Shown: piece by piece, positions 12,792-24,194 of the stretch
Layout: each line of letters starts with the position of its first letter
Position numbering within the stretch: position 1 is the stretch's first letter
Origin: Acanthococcus lagerstroemiae
Taxonomy: Eukaryota > Arthropoda > Insecta > Hemiptera > Eriococcidae
DNA: 64,000 nucleotides
Direction of reading: 5' to 3'
NCBI GenBank assembly: GCA_031841125.1
Contig: CM063114.1
Location: 11,966,001 to 12,030,000 of the forward strand
Made by a program: the position numbers and the translations under genes
Notes under the pieces: model-generated
What the model was told of the DNA's origin: nothing
The model's input: the letters and a program-made list of their open reading frames with translations, nothing else
The model's database searches: none

Positions 12792-13017
12792 ATACCGTGT
12801 CCTAAAACTCCGCCAATTCACATGAACAAGGCATTACAATCACAGGGTGTGTAACCACCAGATCAGAAAGACTGTTACTGTGCGCGTGCACGTCATGGAC
12901 TGCTTATTCAACATTGTGAAACACGTAGCTAGTACGCGAACTGCGGCTGCACACTCTTCAGCCCAGAACAAGAGAATTTTAACACAACAAAACCGCGGGA
13001 AAAGCAGCGACTAACTA
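12792..13017 (+). mobile_element. SINE family B body fragment
   Basis: Shares with 24925-25402 the ordered landmarks 'tgtcctaaaactccgcca', 'aacaaggcattacaat', 'ccaccagatcagaaag', 'tgcacgtcatggac', 'gcggctgcacactctt' and 'acaacaaaac...gggaaaagca'. The tRNA-like head and the first part of the body are missing, so this copy is 5' truncated. Confidence 0.75.
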
Positions 13018-13836
13018 CCCTTGCACAAACTATGTTCGCCTAACTGCAGCTCGTAATCAAAAACATAGTTCAATAATTTCTATTATTTGTGCTGACTGAT
13101 AGTCCAGGAAAATTATGTGAAAAAGACACCAAGTTCGACAAAAATGTTGGAAAGTTGAATCTTGATATAGTTGGTCAATAGGGCATACAGATCAACGACC
13201 TGAGAATCAAAAGGAAGCCGACTTGAGCTTCATCCTTCAGGGGGTGAACCAACGCCTCATAAATTTATTTTCATTCATAAGTCAAAGAATATTCAAACAA
13301 AATTACTCGAAAGTGGACTTCACATATAAATGGTCTCTTACAATTTTTCGATATCTGCCCCCGAAATGTCTCGAAGATTGCACCAATTATAGCAGGCTCC
13401 TCCCCCAAAAAATCGCAACAATTTCGTATAAGTCCCCTTTCCCCCCACCAAAAAAATCAAACGGTGTTAATCGGTGAATCCGGTTCCACAAATTTGGGCC
13501 ATTTTTGGTTTTTCTATAAGAGTCAAAGAGGCACACGGGAGCGTTTTTAGGCAGAGGCCTAGTCAACAAATGTCCACCCGATGAAAATTGCCGAAATGAC
13601 CAAATTAAAGATTTTGATACATGGCATTGCTATCAGCCTCTACTAAAGCAAAACTAGTTTACAAATTCGCCTAGAACTTTTCACCAACTAAACTTTTTGA
13701 AAAAAACGAAGTGGCATCGTAATTCAGATGAAATAAGCTTTTCAAATTTGTATAAAACATGTTGAACGTATCTCATTTTCTTGAAATTTCGGGCTTGTTA
13801 ATGGCTGCATAAAAATATCAACAAGTTTTACAAGAA
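13018..13836. other. No recognisable gene
   Basis: AT-rich sequence with only small frames. A short inverted pattern around CCCCCCACC at 13440 is the sole notable feature. Nothing further is supported. Confidence 0.35.
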
Positions 13837-14428
13837 AGAAATCAGTATACCACGCCATCTACCGAAATTGTCGGGTTTCGTTTCGGCCATCATGCGACGG
13901 AAGATGGAGGCTGAGTGGTCGAGACAAAGGACGCAAGGAGGAGAAGCGGATGTTGCTGCTGCTACTGCGGCGGCGGATACCATCCAGCGAAGCTCGCCCG
14001 TTGCACCAGGGCTGGAGCAGAGCTCGCCCGCAGTGCAAGGGCTGGAGCTTCAATCGGGAGAGTCTCACACGACGAGTGAGTGAAGAGGAAGAGGCAGCGC
14101 GTCCGGCTGCGGGGGACCTGAAATTTCCAGGCGAGTGCTCTGGGAGCGCGGACCTCGGTCAGTAGGGAACCCCGTGGTGGCCCTGGCAGGACGCGCGCAC
14201 CGTTCCGGCCAGGAGAAATGGGGGCTCGGGCCCGGCCCCAAAGCGTTCCCCTCGGTACTGATGCAATGCCCGAAAGGGTAGTTTCCGGTGCTGGGGGTGC
14301 GGTGTCTCAGGGGCCACTTTGGCATGCGTGCATCGCCATACGTCCCACCACACCACGGACTTGAAATTTGGCCTGGTTAGTATATTTCAAACTAGAAATC
14401 AGTATATCACGCCATCTACCGAAATTGT
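13837..14428. mobile_element. GC-rich insertion flanked by 35-bp direct repeats
   Basis: The 35-bp text at 13837-13871 (starting AGAAATCAGTATACCACG) recurs at 14394-14428 with a single mismatch. The 520 bp in between are strikingly GC-rich compared with both flanks, which strongly suggests one insertion with a duplicated target. The insert has overlapping frames in several phases (for example 13868-14083), probably a consequence of few AT-rich stops. Its right part (about 14200-14365) contains the short repeat C that also occurs at 35450 and 40497. There is no recognised protein. Confidence 0.65.
14200..14365 (+). repeat. Short dispersed repeat C
   Basis: The segment GGGGTGCGGTGTCTCAGG, followed by 'ccactttggcatgcgtgcatcgccatacg', is shared with 35450-35526 and 40497-40561. 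The upstream part 'gatgcaatgcccgaaagggtagtttccgg' is partly shared with 35430-35460. Copies behave like a very short retroposon (see 40497), but I cannot assign its source RNA. Confidence 0.6.
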
Positions 14429-15684
14429 TTTATTACTAATATGTTTTTGAGCGATATGGTGTTATTACCCACATGGCGTTCATAGCCGCAGAAATGCTGA
14501 ATGGCTATTCACTGAATTACAAAAATGTAAATTTATGCAGTTAGTGGTTAGGTTTTACATTTACTCATTCATCTCTTGAAGAATCTACAATTTATTTTAA
14601 ACATTTAAAAAGTAAAAACAAAAAATCAAAATCAAAGGAAATTTCTTATTTTTATTTTATTTATTTATTTTTAAAATAATTTACGACAGAAAAATGAGAT
14701 TTACTAAGAAATATAAAATGTACACGGACCATTGGAATTCATATGTAGAACAATACAAGAGCGTAGATACATTTTGGTTGCTATAATTTTTTTGAAGGGG
14801 GAGGAAGAAAGAAATTGCTCCTGATTTCATTAAAAATGTTGAACAAAAGTGAATGAAAAAACGTTATTTATGGATTCCAAGGGAAAAGGGAGTAAAATGC
14901 TTCCTTTTCTTCGTATCCACACGACCGAAACAAATTGTGCATAATTTATTACAACTGAAATTGATGTAAACCTAACTTTGATAAAGTCTTAAAAATCTAT
15001 TTTAGAGTTCTATTATTACTTGTGAATCCCCCAGTGCTTTTACATTCTATATTATGATACAAAGCCCGGATTTTGAAGCAAAAATCCTTTCTTCCTCCCC
15101 ATGGCCGGATTAGCTCGTGAGCGCCCCTGGGCACTCGCTTAGAAGTACCCCCTCCCTTCGAGCAATTTCAAGTTGTAAAGAACTTCCATTTCGTCAGCTT
15201 AATTATAAAGTGCCAATTTTGGTAAAATGACTTTTTTGTTGATTGAGATAGAAGCGACTGTACCGCACCCTATGATAATAGCCCAAATATTCCAAAACGA
15301 CTTAAAATTTTTCTAAGAAGGAATGAAAAGAATGTTCAACATTTGAATAAATGGCCCTCTCCTGTAAAATTTGCATAATGGCACTTAGAAGGTTTTATGA
15401 TTAAGCTGACGTTTGGATTCCCCCCCCCCTAAGTTTCGCATGTATTGGTTGAACTGGAGAGTTGCGAGTTGGGAATGAATTTGTGCATATTACACTCGAA
15501 AATTTTTCCGCCCCTCAAATATGTTCCGCCCTGGGCACGCCTCCCCCCCCCCCAGCCTAACCTATTTGGTCTATTGAGGTTTTCTGGACAGATCAGGAAA
15601 TTCTGAAACCAATAAGCTAACTTTGATGCGGTCTTTTCCGGATTATTTTTCCTTAAAAATGATTTTTTTTCCTATACTGTCAAA
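14429..15684. other. No recognisable gene
   Basis: Very AT-rich (many A/T homopolymers), with C-runs near 15421 and 15545 flanked by 'ccgccctgggcacgcc' type text. This resembles remnants of the C-run MITE families elsewhere in the window, but no complete TIR pair was found. Confidence 0.35.
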
Positions 15685-15872
15685 TGGGGTATTTTGGAAC
15701 CGCCGGATAACTTGGAACACACCAGCAGACATGCGTAAGAGCCACCTTACTTGCCCATTTAAGCAAATCTTTGAACCCTTCCGGCCACTAAACAATGAAC
15801 GGTCGACATTCATGGATACTGTGCAAACCTGTTGGTATGTCTTAAGTTAGATGACTATTCCACGACACCCCA
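15685..15872. mobile_element. MITE-like element, TGGGGT termini
   Basis: Starts TGGGGTATTTTGGAAC and ends ...CACGACACCCCA, whose reverse complement begins TGGGGTGTCGTGG. A related copy lies at 30593-30805 with the shared internal text 'taacttggaac' and 'gtgcaaacctgttggt'. There is no coding capacity. Target duplication not clear. Confidence 0.55.
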
Positions 15873-16057
15873 ATTAACGGTAATTTACGTTTTTAGAGAC
15901 TTTTTGGGACTACGCCGAGTAGAAATCTAATTTTCTATTTTTCGAGGAAAATTTTTTTTTAAATCCATTTTACTTGAAAAAAATTATTGAGAAATCATAA
16001 CAACCTTACTATTTATTGCAATAAATCATTTTGATTCAAAATTGTTACGTTATACTG

Positions 16058-16077
16058 GAGAGGGAGAGGGAGGGAGG

Positions 16078-16108
<31 letters not shown>

Positions 16109-16109
16109 C
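16058..16109. repeat. (GA)n / (GGGA)n microsatellite
   Basis: About 50 bases of GAGAGG and GGGAGGGA units followed by a pure GA run. A simple repeat, with no associated element boundaries seen. Confidence 0.95.
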
Positions 16110-16690
16110 AGCTGTCAATTAAAAAGTTAGGAAAAAAGACAGGTTGGCAGCCAGAGAGGGTGGCAGAACTTTCTCTCTCCTTAGTCTGAACTCACCACTG
16201 TATTTTACATCTGGTATGACGGTCACCCAGCCAGACTGCTCGATAGTAAAAGTCAGTCAGACATTTAAGCGCATAACCAGACAGATAGATGGACATTCAA
16301 GCAGACAGCATGCCAATGAGGTAGGCACATAACCTCGAGCAGGATACCGACATATTAGAAAAGAGAGAAGGTGACGGATTGGACCGGGAAAAACAATCTC
16401 ATTCATGATGCAAAGTGCTGTGAAGATTTGGAGATGATTATATTAGGGGAGTAAAGCAGAGATGCACCGAAGCGACTTCTTTAGAAGGAAAAAGTGTTTC
16501 AGTTTTTCCAACAATAAAATATAAGTACAAGTTTTGTCAACTGGAAAAATATTGAGATCAACCAGTAAATTGATAATTGAAAAGCTGATTTGCCCAACCG
16601 GATATTTTCAAGCAACAAAAAAGAAGGAAATAAACACTTTACTATATTTTTGACTTCGCTGCTCCGACAAGACTTTTTCATCGAGGATGA
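16110..16690. other. No recognisable gene
   Basis: No domain, repeat or RNA feature was seen. It holds only short frames such as 16144-16332 (+) and 16499-16735 (-) without recognisable content. Confidence 0.35.
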
Positions 16691-16698
16691 TTGTACTG

Positions 16699-16858
16699 CA
16701 GGCCCGTAACTAACCGCTTGTGTGTGCCAGGGCATGAGCTATAAGGATACAACACAAAAACAATTTTGCTCGCTCCACTCACATGTGCTAGCCAAGGCGG
16801 CGAGCCTGCCAGTCATCAGGGCTTCGCCCTGGCTGCCCTGGCGTTAGCTACGGGCCTG
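16699..16858. mobile_element. 160-bp hAT-type MITE
   Basis: TIRs CAGGCCCGTAACTAACC (left) and GGCGTTAGCTACGGGCCTG (right) are complementary with one mismatch in the outer 15 bp. They are flanked by TTGTACTG (16691-16698) and TTGCACTG (16859-16866), an 8-bp duplication with one mismatch. CAG...CTG ends and 8-bp duplications are typical of hAT elements. The interior holds the 'gggcttcgccctgg' GC hairpin. Non-autonomous. Confidence 0.8.
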
Positions 16859-16866
16859 TTGCACTG

Positions 16867-17698
16867 GATGGCACAAAATATTTGGGGAGGGTCTACTCTT
16901 TGTTCTTTTTTGGTACGCATCTATTTGACTGGATGCCATCGAGCCAGAAGTGATTATGATAGCCTTGCTCTGTCTTATGTGAAATCATAATGCATAAAAA
17001 GTAGGTACAGGCGGAATATGACGGAACCACTATCTGCATTCAGCCTTCCATATATTCTCACTAGAACGGGGAAATTGCGCTCGCCTCCACAGATTATTTT
17101 ATGATACCGCTATATCGAAACATTCCAAGTGTTTCAACTTCCAAAAACAAGAAGGAGTGGCTATAGATTGAAAAACACTGAATGCTTTTATATATCTACA
17201 TGATTTTAGGGGAAGAAAAAGAACATGGTAAAACATTGATTTGCACTCTCGCAATTCAAGTACGCGATGTTTGCGTCATTCATTTATTCAAGAACTTGCT
17301 AACAGACAGTCAGGCGAAACGTCCTCGTATACTTTTTTAAAATTTCATCAGCACCAAGTAATATATAATTCAAAGATGTGACCAACAGTATAATAAAATC
17401 GATAAAATGGCGCTTTTCCCAGGAAAGCCTCCACTTAGGTTCTGTTAAAGAACGTATCCGTTATGTTTTTGCCACAAGTATAAGAACAAAACGCTGCCAA
17501 ATAGTATAGCGAAAGCACAGCACACACAATAAATAGCCTTCAGCGATTTATTTGGATTGTTTTTTTCAATTTTATGAGCTACTTAGGTAATGTGTACTAC
17601 AGAACATTACCAACAGCAGAACTATCAAAGAGAACAAGCAAAACCTTTCTTAGGTATTTTTGTCGGTTGACGAAGTCTTTGCATATGGATTTCAAATG
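16867..17698. other. No recognisable gene
   Basis: AT-rich spacer between two hAT-type MITEs. The frame at 17574-17822 (+) runs into the next MITE and is not a gene. Confidence 0.4.
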
Positions 17699-17706
17699 GG
17701 TGTCAT

Positions 17707-17946
17707 CAGAGACGTACCGAAGAGTTTTTCCTAGGGGAGAGGGGGGAGTAAAAATGGTGAAAGTCCGAACTGACTCAAACTCAAAATTTCCAAGTATCAA
17801 AGCCAAAAAAAAACACCAATAAACCTTTCAACTTGTTGGATTTCCCAACTCGCCTGACTGAAATGGTAAATTTTCCCAACTACTTAGAGAAAAATTCCTA
17901 CAGGGAGGGGGGGAGTTGCCCCCTGCCTCATATCAGTACGTCCCTG
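17707..17946. mobile_element. 240-bp hAT-type MITE of the 'GACGTAC' family
   Basis: The left end CAGAGACGTACCGAAGAG and right end ...ATCAGTACGTCCCTG are complementary. The flanks GGTGTCAT (17699-17706) and GGAGTCAT (17947-17954) form an 8-bp duplication with one mismatch. Interior text 'caagtatcaaagc' and 'gttggatttcccaactc' is shared in inverted orientation with 32691-33030 and 35246-35398. A G-rich run precedes the right end. Non-autonomous. Confidence 0.8.
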
Positions 17947-18054
17947 GGAGTCATTGCAACAACGCTATGTGTCACGGTGGCATGACTCGAAATGATTTTT
18001 TTTTCTTTTCAATTTTTCAAACCTTTACAATGGTTGGGATCTGTTCAAAAATTG

Positions 18055-18844
18055 ATGATAAAGTTATCAGTCTGACGACCGGTTTGATGCAGCTCTCCAT
18101 TTCTCCCTATCTTCTGCAAATTCTTTCATTTCGTAATAACACTTACATTTGACATCCTAGATTATCTGTTGAACATACTGGAATCTTTGCCGACCTACCT
18201 AATTCTTTCCCTCCACTTTTCCTTCTAACAGCAGTGATATTATTCCTAGGTGCCTCAAATTATGCCCTATTATTTCTCCTTTTCTCTGCAGACAATTCCA
18301 AATATCCATTTTACCTCCTACTCTGTTAAGTACATCCTCATTTCGTACCTTATCGGTCCATTTGATGCTAAGTATACGCCTACAGCACAACATCTCAAAA
18401 GCTTCGATCTTTCTCTTCTCTGGTTTTCCTATGGTACACGTTTCACTTCCATACAAGGCTACACTCCAAACATGAGTTTTCAAGAATAATTTTTTGATTT
18501 CCAGATTTATTTTTGATTTGAAAAAATTACTTTTTCGAAGATTACATACCATTACTTTAGTTTTATTTTTATTTATTCTCATACGATATTCTATACTCGA
18601 AATCTCCTCCATTCCTTTTAAAATGTTTTCCAAATCAATACTTCTTTCAGCTAATAAGACAATATCATCTGCAAACCTGAGCATCTTACTCGTTCTCCAT
18701 GTATAGTGACACCTGCTTCAAATTTTTCTTTTATTTCATTTATGGCCCACTCCATGTACAGATTAAATAACACTGGGGATAAGGAGCACCCCTGCCTTAC
18801 ACCTTTTTCTATATTAGCCTTCCCTTTCTGTTCTTCATGGATAG

Positions 18845-18914
<70 letters not shown>

Positions 18915-19080
18915 TAACGGGTGACTGTACAGAGAGGGAATGTAAAAAATGTGTCAACTTAGCATACTCTACCCTACATTTCCTATCCTCGTATAGTCTC
19001 ACATTCTTAAAGCAACTTTTTCTATTCTTTCACAAGCCTCTGTACTATAAATTCCTTGTTTTTCCTTATGAGCTTGAAAA
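18055..19080 (-). pseudogene. RTE-like LINE fossil (reverse transcriptase C-terminal half and 3' end)
   Basis: Read on the minus strand, 18805-18770 gives EKGVRQGCSLSP. The 161-codon frame at 18684-18199 then begins with LRFADDIVLLAE (the catalytic FADD block) and continues with RINKNKTKVMVC, VWSVALYGSETC and IEAFEMLCCRRILSIKWTD. This is the order seen in RTE-like endonuclease-reverse transcriptases. The 3' end near 18060 has the family-typical text complementary to CCGGTTTGATGCAGCTCTCC. The endonuclease and the N-terminal RT half are absent or unrecognisable, and a GT/GA microsatellite has expanded inside (18849-18911). A sister copy is at 40340-41270. Confidence 0.8.
18849..18911. repeat. 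Compound (GT)n(GA)n microsatellite
   Basis: About 34 bases of GT followed by about 28 bases of GA, within the LINE fossil. It may have grown from a short GT seed in the LINE. Confidence 0.95.
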
Positions 19081-19129
19081 ACTTGAGTCTATCTTAAGAT
19101 TGCATTATGGGCATCCGGAATATTGTAAT

Positions 19130-20020
19130 TTTTTGTAGGGTAGGTGATAACTGCGCCAGTTCTGTAAGATCATCAAAGAGAAAAGGCCTAAATTCTGTAC
19201 AAATTCTTTCAACGATATTCTCTCAGTCAAACCTGAGTATTTTCCTCTTTCTTTGGCTGATGAACGATTGGATCTTTACTGCTTTCCCTGAAATGTTGAT
19301 ATACAAGGAAGAAAATGATGCTCATACTGCAAAACATGTACGTAACGAACATCTAGGATACGACCAATTTTCTTTACTGCTTCATTCAACTCTTTTGCAC
19401 ATGCTTCCACTTCTTTTTAATTTTTCGAAGATGAATGGTACAGAGCGTAGAAGCTATCTATAAACATACGAAAATGGTCAATTCCGGCAACAGCTAAAAC
19501 AGCATCCCTAACTGCACGTCGCAGTCGATGAGCAAAACAATGCCAGACAATGAGGTTGGGAAACGATCTTTTAGTTGTGCAGCGAGACCATTGTCTATCC
19601 CCATCATTGTGCATGCACCATCTGCAGCAAATTCCACAAGATAATCATCTAAAATTTCTTCCGTTATTCTTCGAGGAGACAAAGCATCCAGAAGTGTTTT
19701 CTTTGAACCCTTCGCAGATTTGTCCACCTTGATCTCAACAAGATCGAAAAAAACTAGGATTTTCATTTCCAGTAAAACAAGCGCGAAGATATACTATCAT
19801 AGTTGGTATATTTCCTAACTGTATCACTTCCATCAACAAGAATAATAAATTAGGCCTCTTACACATTTCCACGGCCAGAAAGTCAATAATACTCGCACAC
19901 GTAAATCTCGAGTGCAGTAGAGTGCCCCAACATCAACACCATTTTCCTTCTGAAGCAGTACCTCATCTACTTTTCTATAGGCCAAGTCCATTTGTCCTGT
20001 ATTCATACACTCATCCATCT
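19130..20020 (-). pseudogene. hAT-family transposase fossil (KIAA1586/ZNF862-like type)
   Basis: Minus-strand pieces in order: QKENGVDVGALYCTRDLRV (about 19960-19905), then DDYLVEFAADGACTMMG with GLAAQLKDRFP (about 19655-19560), then in another frame LIVWHCFAHRL and GIDHFRMFIDSFYALYH (about 19555-19430). Weaker matches continue to about 19130 (a KELNEAVKKIGRILDVRYV-like and a SKEFVQNLGL-like piece). The DGA...G block and the HCxxHRL block are hallmarks of hAT-derived proteins. At least one frameshift near 19555 and later stops make it dead. The start is not identifiable. Confidence 0.7.
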
Positions 20021-21790
20021 AATCACTTTCTTTTCTTCTCTCTTGGTTTTAACTAGATTTTCTTCTGCTGACTTCAATATTCCCTCCTTATATACTTTTG
20101 AAGCGTCGGAGTGGTGTACCAAACTTTACTTTATATTTTTTACTACGATGGAATTTAATTTCGAGCAGATTTTCAAAGAAAATGTATAAGTAGAAGGTGT
20201 ACGTATTTTCAAATATCTTCTGGCCTGGCCCGGGCCATACCTTAATATCAGGCCTGACTATATGTTTCTCAGAGTTCTTCAATTATATAACACTTGGCGA
20301 TTGTTTGAAACAGCTGTGGCAGATGGCGATGCGAATCAGTCTTACACAGGACGGGAGAATGTACCTATGAGAAGAAGAGTGCTGTCATAAAAATAGAACC
20401 CCTCCTCTTGTTGATTTCTGCATCTTATAGACTGCACGATGTATACTTTTTAGACGTCTTTGACAGAACCTGCAAGGAGGTCTGAGATATTCTAATACGC
20501 AGGGTCATTTTTGTTCCCGTTACACCATTTGCCTCTTTACCATGTGAATGTGCTACGAACGATGAAATATTCGCGTGAAAAGTGGTATACCTTTGGTGAT
20601 CGCGTCAGAGTAACACTGCGGTATTCGACTTCTGCATGTTTCGTAAGTCAACTCTTTACATAAAATTAATGATATGTTCTCCATCGTCTTTTTCAAATGT
20701 CTTTCATCTTTCTAGTTCGCTATGTACATTACGCTACACACGCTTATATCTACTTCCAATATCATTATTTTTATATAACCTAGACTACTTATTCAAATGG
20801 CAGGATATTATCAACTGAATACTTGCAACCTACGATAACTAGTCCACGAATGAACTTACATTTCCGTTCGAAAAATTCAATGAAATGAAAAGCGAAAGTA
20901 CTTTTGTTATTGATCCCTCCATAGCCTACATTTGCAGAATCGATGCTCCCGGTTTCTAAGCAACCGTCATGGACAAACATATACCACAGACTCGATGAAT
21001 TTTCGCATGAGCCGGCTGTTTCCTCCATTTATGGCATTTATCTTTCGTACTCGTCAACTTGTCTATCCTCTTCGTCTCTGCTACCAAGTTCAAGGTTTCG
21101 GTTAATGTAAGATTGTAAGAAAACCACTCTTACTGTTCCGATTCAGAGAGTAGACATTATACAACATGCAGTCAAAATACACTACACACGTTTCCTGTCA
21201 ACGTGTTTTAACTGCGATTTGATAATATGTTTTCTGTCAATGGCTTATCTACTTATGGCTGCGTTTTAACGATCTTATAATTTACGAGTAATGTTCGTGT
21301 TTAACGTGATTATACCAAAAGTTATACGGCTGACAAAAATTCCACATACACACAAACACACCGAAATGGAGCAATGAAACCGTGAAAAACGAAATATAGA
21401 GGAAACAGCGCATTCTGAAAAACAAGAATTACTTTCGTTTTGAATCATCGTTCGTGGTAATTAAAAATTTGACAGAAATGTATAGATAGGTATATAAAAT
21501 TTCCGTAAAACGACTACCGCGTGGCCCCCCCCCCGGCCCCCGGAGCTGACGTAGTAACGTTTAATCGTTTGTTTATAGTATATTATGCGGAATTTGCGAC
21601 TGCATGCAGCAATCTGTTCATGATCGAATGGCGGGGAAGTTCGTGAAACCGATGACAACTACTGAACAATAGCCGGGAGGAAAAACTGAAAGGCGTTAAG
21701 AATGCACACGGAAATGCAAGCTTGATCATATTTCAAAAAAGTAAGATGCGAAATGAAGTTTCGTTGGCTAGGCCTTCAAACTTCGAGCAC
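20021..21790. other. No recognisable gene
   Basis: AT-rich sequence with small frames only and a C-run at about 21527. It may include the 5' remainder of the hAT fossil, but I could not align it by eye. Confidence 0.35.
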
Positions 21791-21800
21791 GCCGAACAAT

Positions 21801-21929
21801 GTAGGGCGTAGCTAGGGGGGGAGGGGGTTAGACCCCCGACAATTTGAAAAAATTAAAATGTTTCCTGGTAATAGTAAGTACTGGGGGGCTTCGCCTCCTG
21901 GCCGCTTCGCGGCCCAACCCCCGCCGTCT
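21801..21929. repeat. G-run repeat edge next to repeat X
   Basis: GGGCGTAGCTAGGGGGG, followed by a 'ggggcttcgcctcctggccgcttcgcggccc' GC hairpin. Near 23036-23049 lies CTGGCTACACCACTG, whose reverse complement resembles this left end, so the whole 21801-23049 block could be one TIR-bounded element carrying repeat X. No matching target duplication was found, so this is only suggestive. Confidence 0.4.
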
Positions 21930-22960
21930 CAGTCCTCAGTGTTTGGTCTGAAACTTTTGTTCCTGAGTTGAGGTTTGCTTTGTGCTTCTTTTGCTCCCCC
22001 TCTATCAGCGGTCCTCAATCTTCCACCATGAACCCCCTTCCATCCTTTCTTCATCACGAGCCTCCTCCTCCTCCACCACGACCCCTTCGTTGACCATGGT
22101 TGCTCTCCGCCTCCACGGTCACACCTCAACGGTTGTCGCCCTCCTCAGCCACAAACTCCTCCCCCACAATCACCAGAGGCTTCAATGCCCACCCCATAGC
22201 CCCCCCTGCGAACCCTTTCTTTCTGCACATTCGGGTAGGCCCTCTCCCTTGGACTTCCTACTCACCTTTACAATCATCGACCACCACAACCGACCTCCAC
22301 CTCCTGGGCCCTAATCTCTTGACATTGCCCTCTCCCTCGCTCCATGAATTTCTCCATCCACAGCTTCTCCCCCACACAGCACCCTCCGTTCATCCCTCCG
22401 ATCATCACCCAGTCTTCCAGCTAGTCTCCCCCGATCACCCTCTTCCACCCGAGTGCCCTCCATTAGGACCACGTCCTTCGACCACCCCACACCACTATGG
22501 TCTTCATTTCTGTTCACGTATCACACCCCCACCAAGAGCCCTTAACCTTCAAGACCCCCACCCCGCCACCAACCCCTCCTGCACCACAGCCATTTCTCTC
22601 CCTGGTCCCCTCTCTCACCAAGGACTTTCTCCTCCACCAGGTCCTCTTACTCATCTTAACCCGCACCCCACCAAGGGCCACCATCTCCGTCCACAGCCCA
22701 CGCCCCCAAAGGAGCCCTCCTCACCCTTCTGGGACTCCCTACTCAACCGTGAATCCCCTCCTGAGGGTAGGCTACCCGGAAAATTGACCAATTAAGGGGC
22801 AGGGTAGGCAACCTGCAGAGAGTTGAGATCTTGGAGATTATGGGTAATTATGTCATTATACGTCTTTTTATGTCTTATTATGTCTGTTATGTCTTCGACG
22901 AAGGCCGGGATTTAGATATCAGGCTCCTTGGAGTTTTTTTTTCAGGAGGGAGAGGGGTGG
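21930..22960 (-). repeat. GC-rich repeat X, copy 2 (inverted)
   Basis: Reverse complement of the 130-1180 block: degenerate CTCCACCAGG-type pyrimidine-rich units from 21930 to about 22740, then AGGGTAGGCTACCC, ATTAAGGGGCAGGGTAGGC, GAGATTATGGGTAATTATGTC and GAAGGCCGGGATT...ATATCAGG. The 231-codon frame at 22100-22795 is a by-product of this Pro/Ser/His-rich low-complexity DNA. Copies 20 kb apart and inverted could promote inversion or misassembly. Confidence 0.6.
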
Positions 22961-23284
22961 GGAGAGGGGCAGGAGAGAGATTACACCTGTAATATTGTAA
23001 AAGTGAAACGACCCCCCCCCCCTTCATACCAAGTCTGGCTACACCACTGGGAGGGGGCACAGAACTTTTTTTGGAGGGGGGCTTCCATTCACAGCTGTAC
23101 TGTTACAATTTAAGAATGTAGAAAAAGACCACACTCCGCAATAGACTTGATGTAGCCGAATTAGATGGATAAACGTTTGTTAAATTAATTCCGTACTGTC
23201 TTCTTTCAAGACTGTGAAAGAGGCGGAGAGAACTGAAAATTTTCACTAGCCATAAGAAAATCTGAGATCGGTGAACTTATTGTA
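22961..23284. other. No recognisable gene
   Basis: Short spacer with a C-run (23011) and purine-rich text. The possible right TIR of the 21801 element lies at 23036-23049. Confidence 0.35.
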
Positions 23285-23850
23285 TCAAAAATCTGATGCG
23301 ATATTCGAAATAAGCGACCCAGAAAACCTAAATTCGACAATTTATTCAAATTTTAAAGCCTACTTGATTTTGCCCATTTTGAGGTTAAAATTTGGCCTTT
23401 TGTGCTCAAATTGGGGCTGGATCAAGAATCTGATATACTATTCCAGGAAAACTTCTATTTCGATAATTTGTTCAAATGTTGAAACTAATTTAATTTTATC
23501 CATTTTGGGGTCAATATTTAAATTTGTGGGATCAAATCAAGGCCAGATTGAAAATCTAATGCAATATTCGAAATCAGCGACCCAGAAAACCTCCCTTTTG
23601 AAAATTTGTACAAAATTTAAAGCCAATGTAATTTTACCCATTACGGGGTCAAAATTTAAACTTTAAAGCTTAAATTGGGCCCGGATTAAAAATCTGATAA
23701 AATAGAAGAACCCTTTGCTCAAATTTTCAAGCCCACTTGATTTTGCCCACTTCGAGTTCAACATTATTATTGGATTTTTGGGCCCAAATCAAGGCCGGAT
23801 CAAAAACCGGATACAATATTCGAAACCAGTAGGCTCATTTCAGTACTTTC
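23285..23850 (+). repeat. Degenerate minisatellite, about 133-bp unit
   Basis: Landmarks such as 'atcaaaaatctgatgc', 'tattcgaaat.agcgacccagaaaacc', 'tcaaattttaaagcc' and 'gattttgcccattttg' recur at about 23285, 23418, 23550, 23683 and 23794. Most units are close to 132-135 bp, so a 131-codon frame (23271-23666) stays open across three units and shows repeated peptide text (NLIYYS / NLMQYS; LILPIL / LILSIL). The frame starts and stops without other gene signals. I call it a minisatellite, not a gene. Confidence 0.7.
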
Positions 23851-24194
23851 CCATTTACCTTTCCAAAGTTAATGGTACGTCCAAGCGCCCCTTCTCATCC
23901 CTTGGGGGAAAAACCTATATTATACTACTAGAAAATCCAGTTTTGTCCCGTGAATATTTGACTTTATGATAAAAAAGAAAGGAAAAAAGAGAGACACACA
24001 CACACACTAATTTGTGAAATACCTTGTACATTAAATTTCCATGATATTGGACTTTTTCCTGGCCGTCCGTTGGGAAGACAAGCATTTGTTCAACGCCTCA
24101 AGAAACTGGATTGGTCCTGATTGAAATTCAAGATCTTTCTTAGTCCTGTGTTGTTTCAACATCATGTCAAGAGAATAAAATCATCCGTTTATGA
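23851..24194. other. No recognisable gene
   Basis: Spacer with a short CA microsatellite near 23994-24007. Nothing else seen. Confidence 0.35.

Noticed and set aside
22100..22795. 231-codon Pro/Ser/His-rich frame
   Set aside because: It lies in the degenerate minisatellite of repeat X; several phases are open at once and the inverted copy at 787-1089 is broken.
21801..23049. One hAT-type element carrying repeat X
   Set aside because: The ends look alike (GTAGC core) but the 8-mers outside them do not match, so the boundary claim is kept only as a suggestion.
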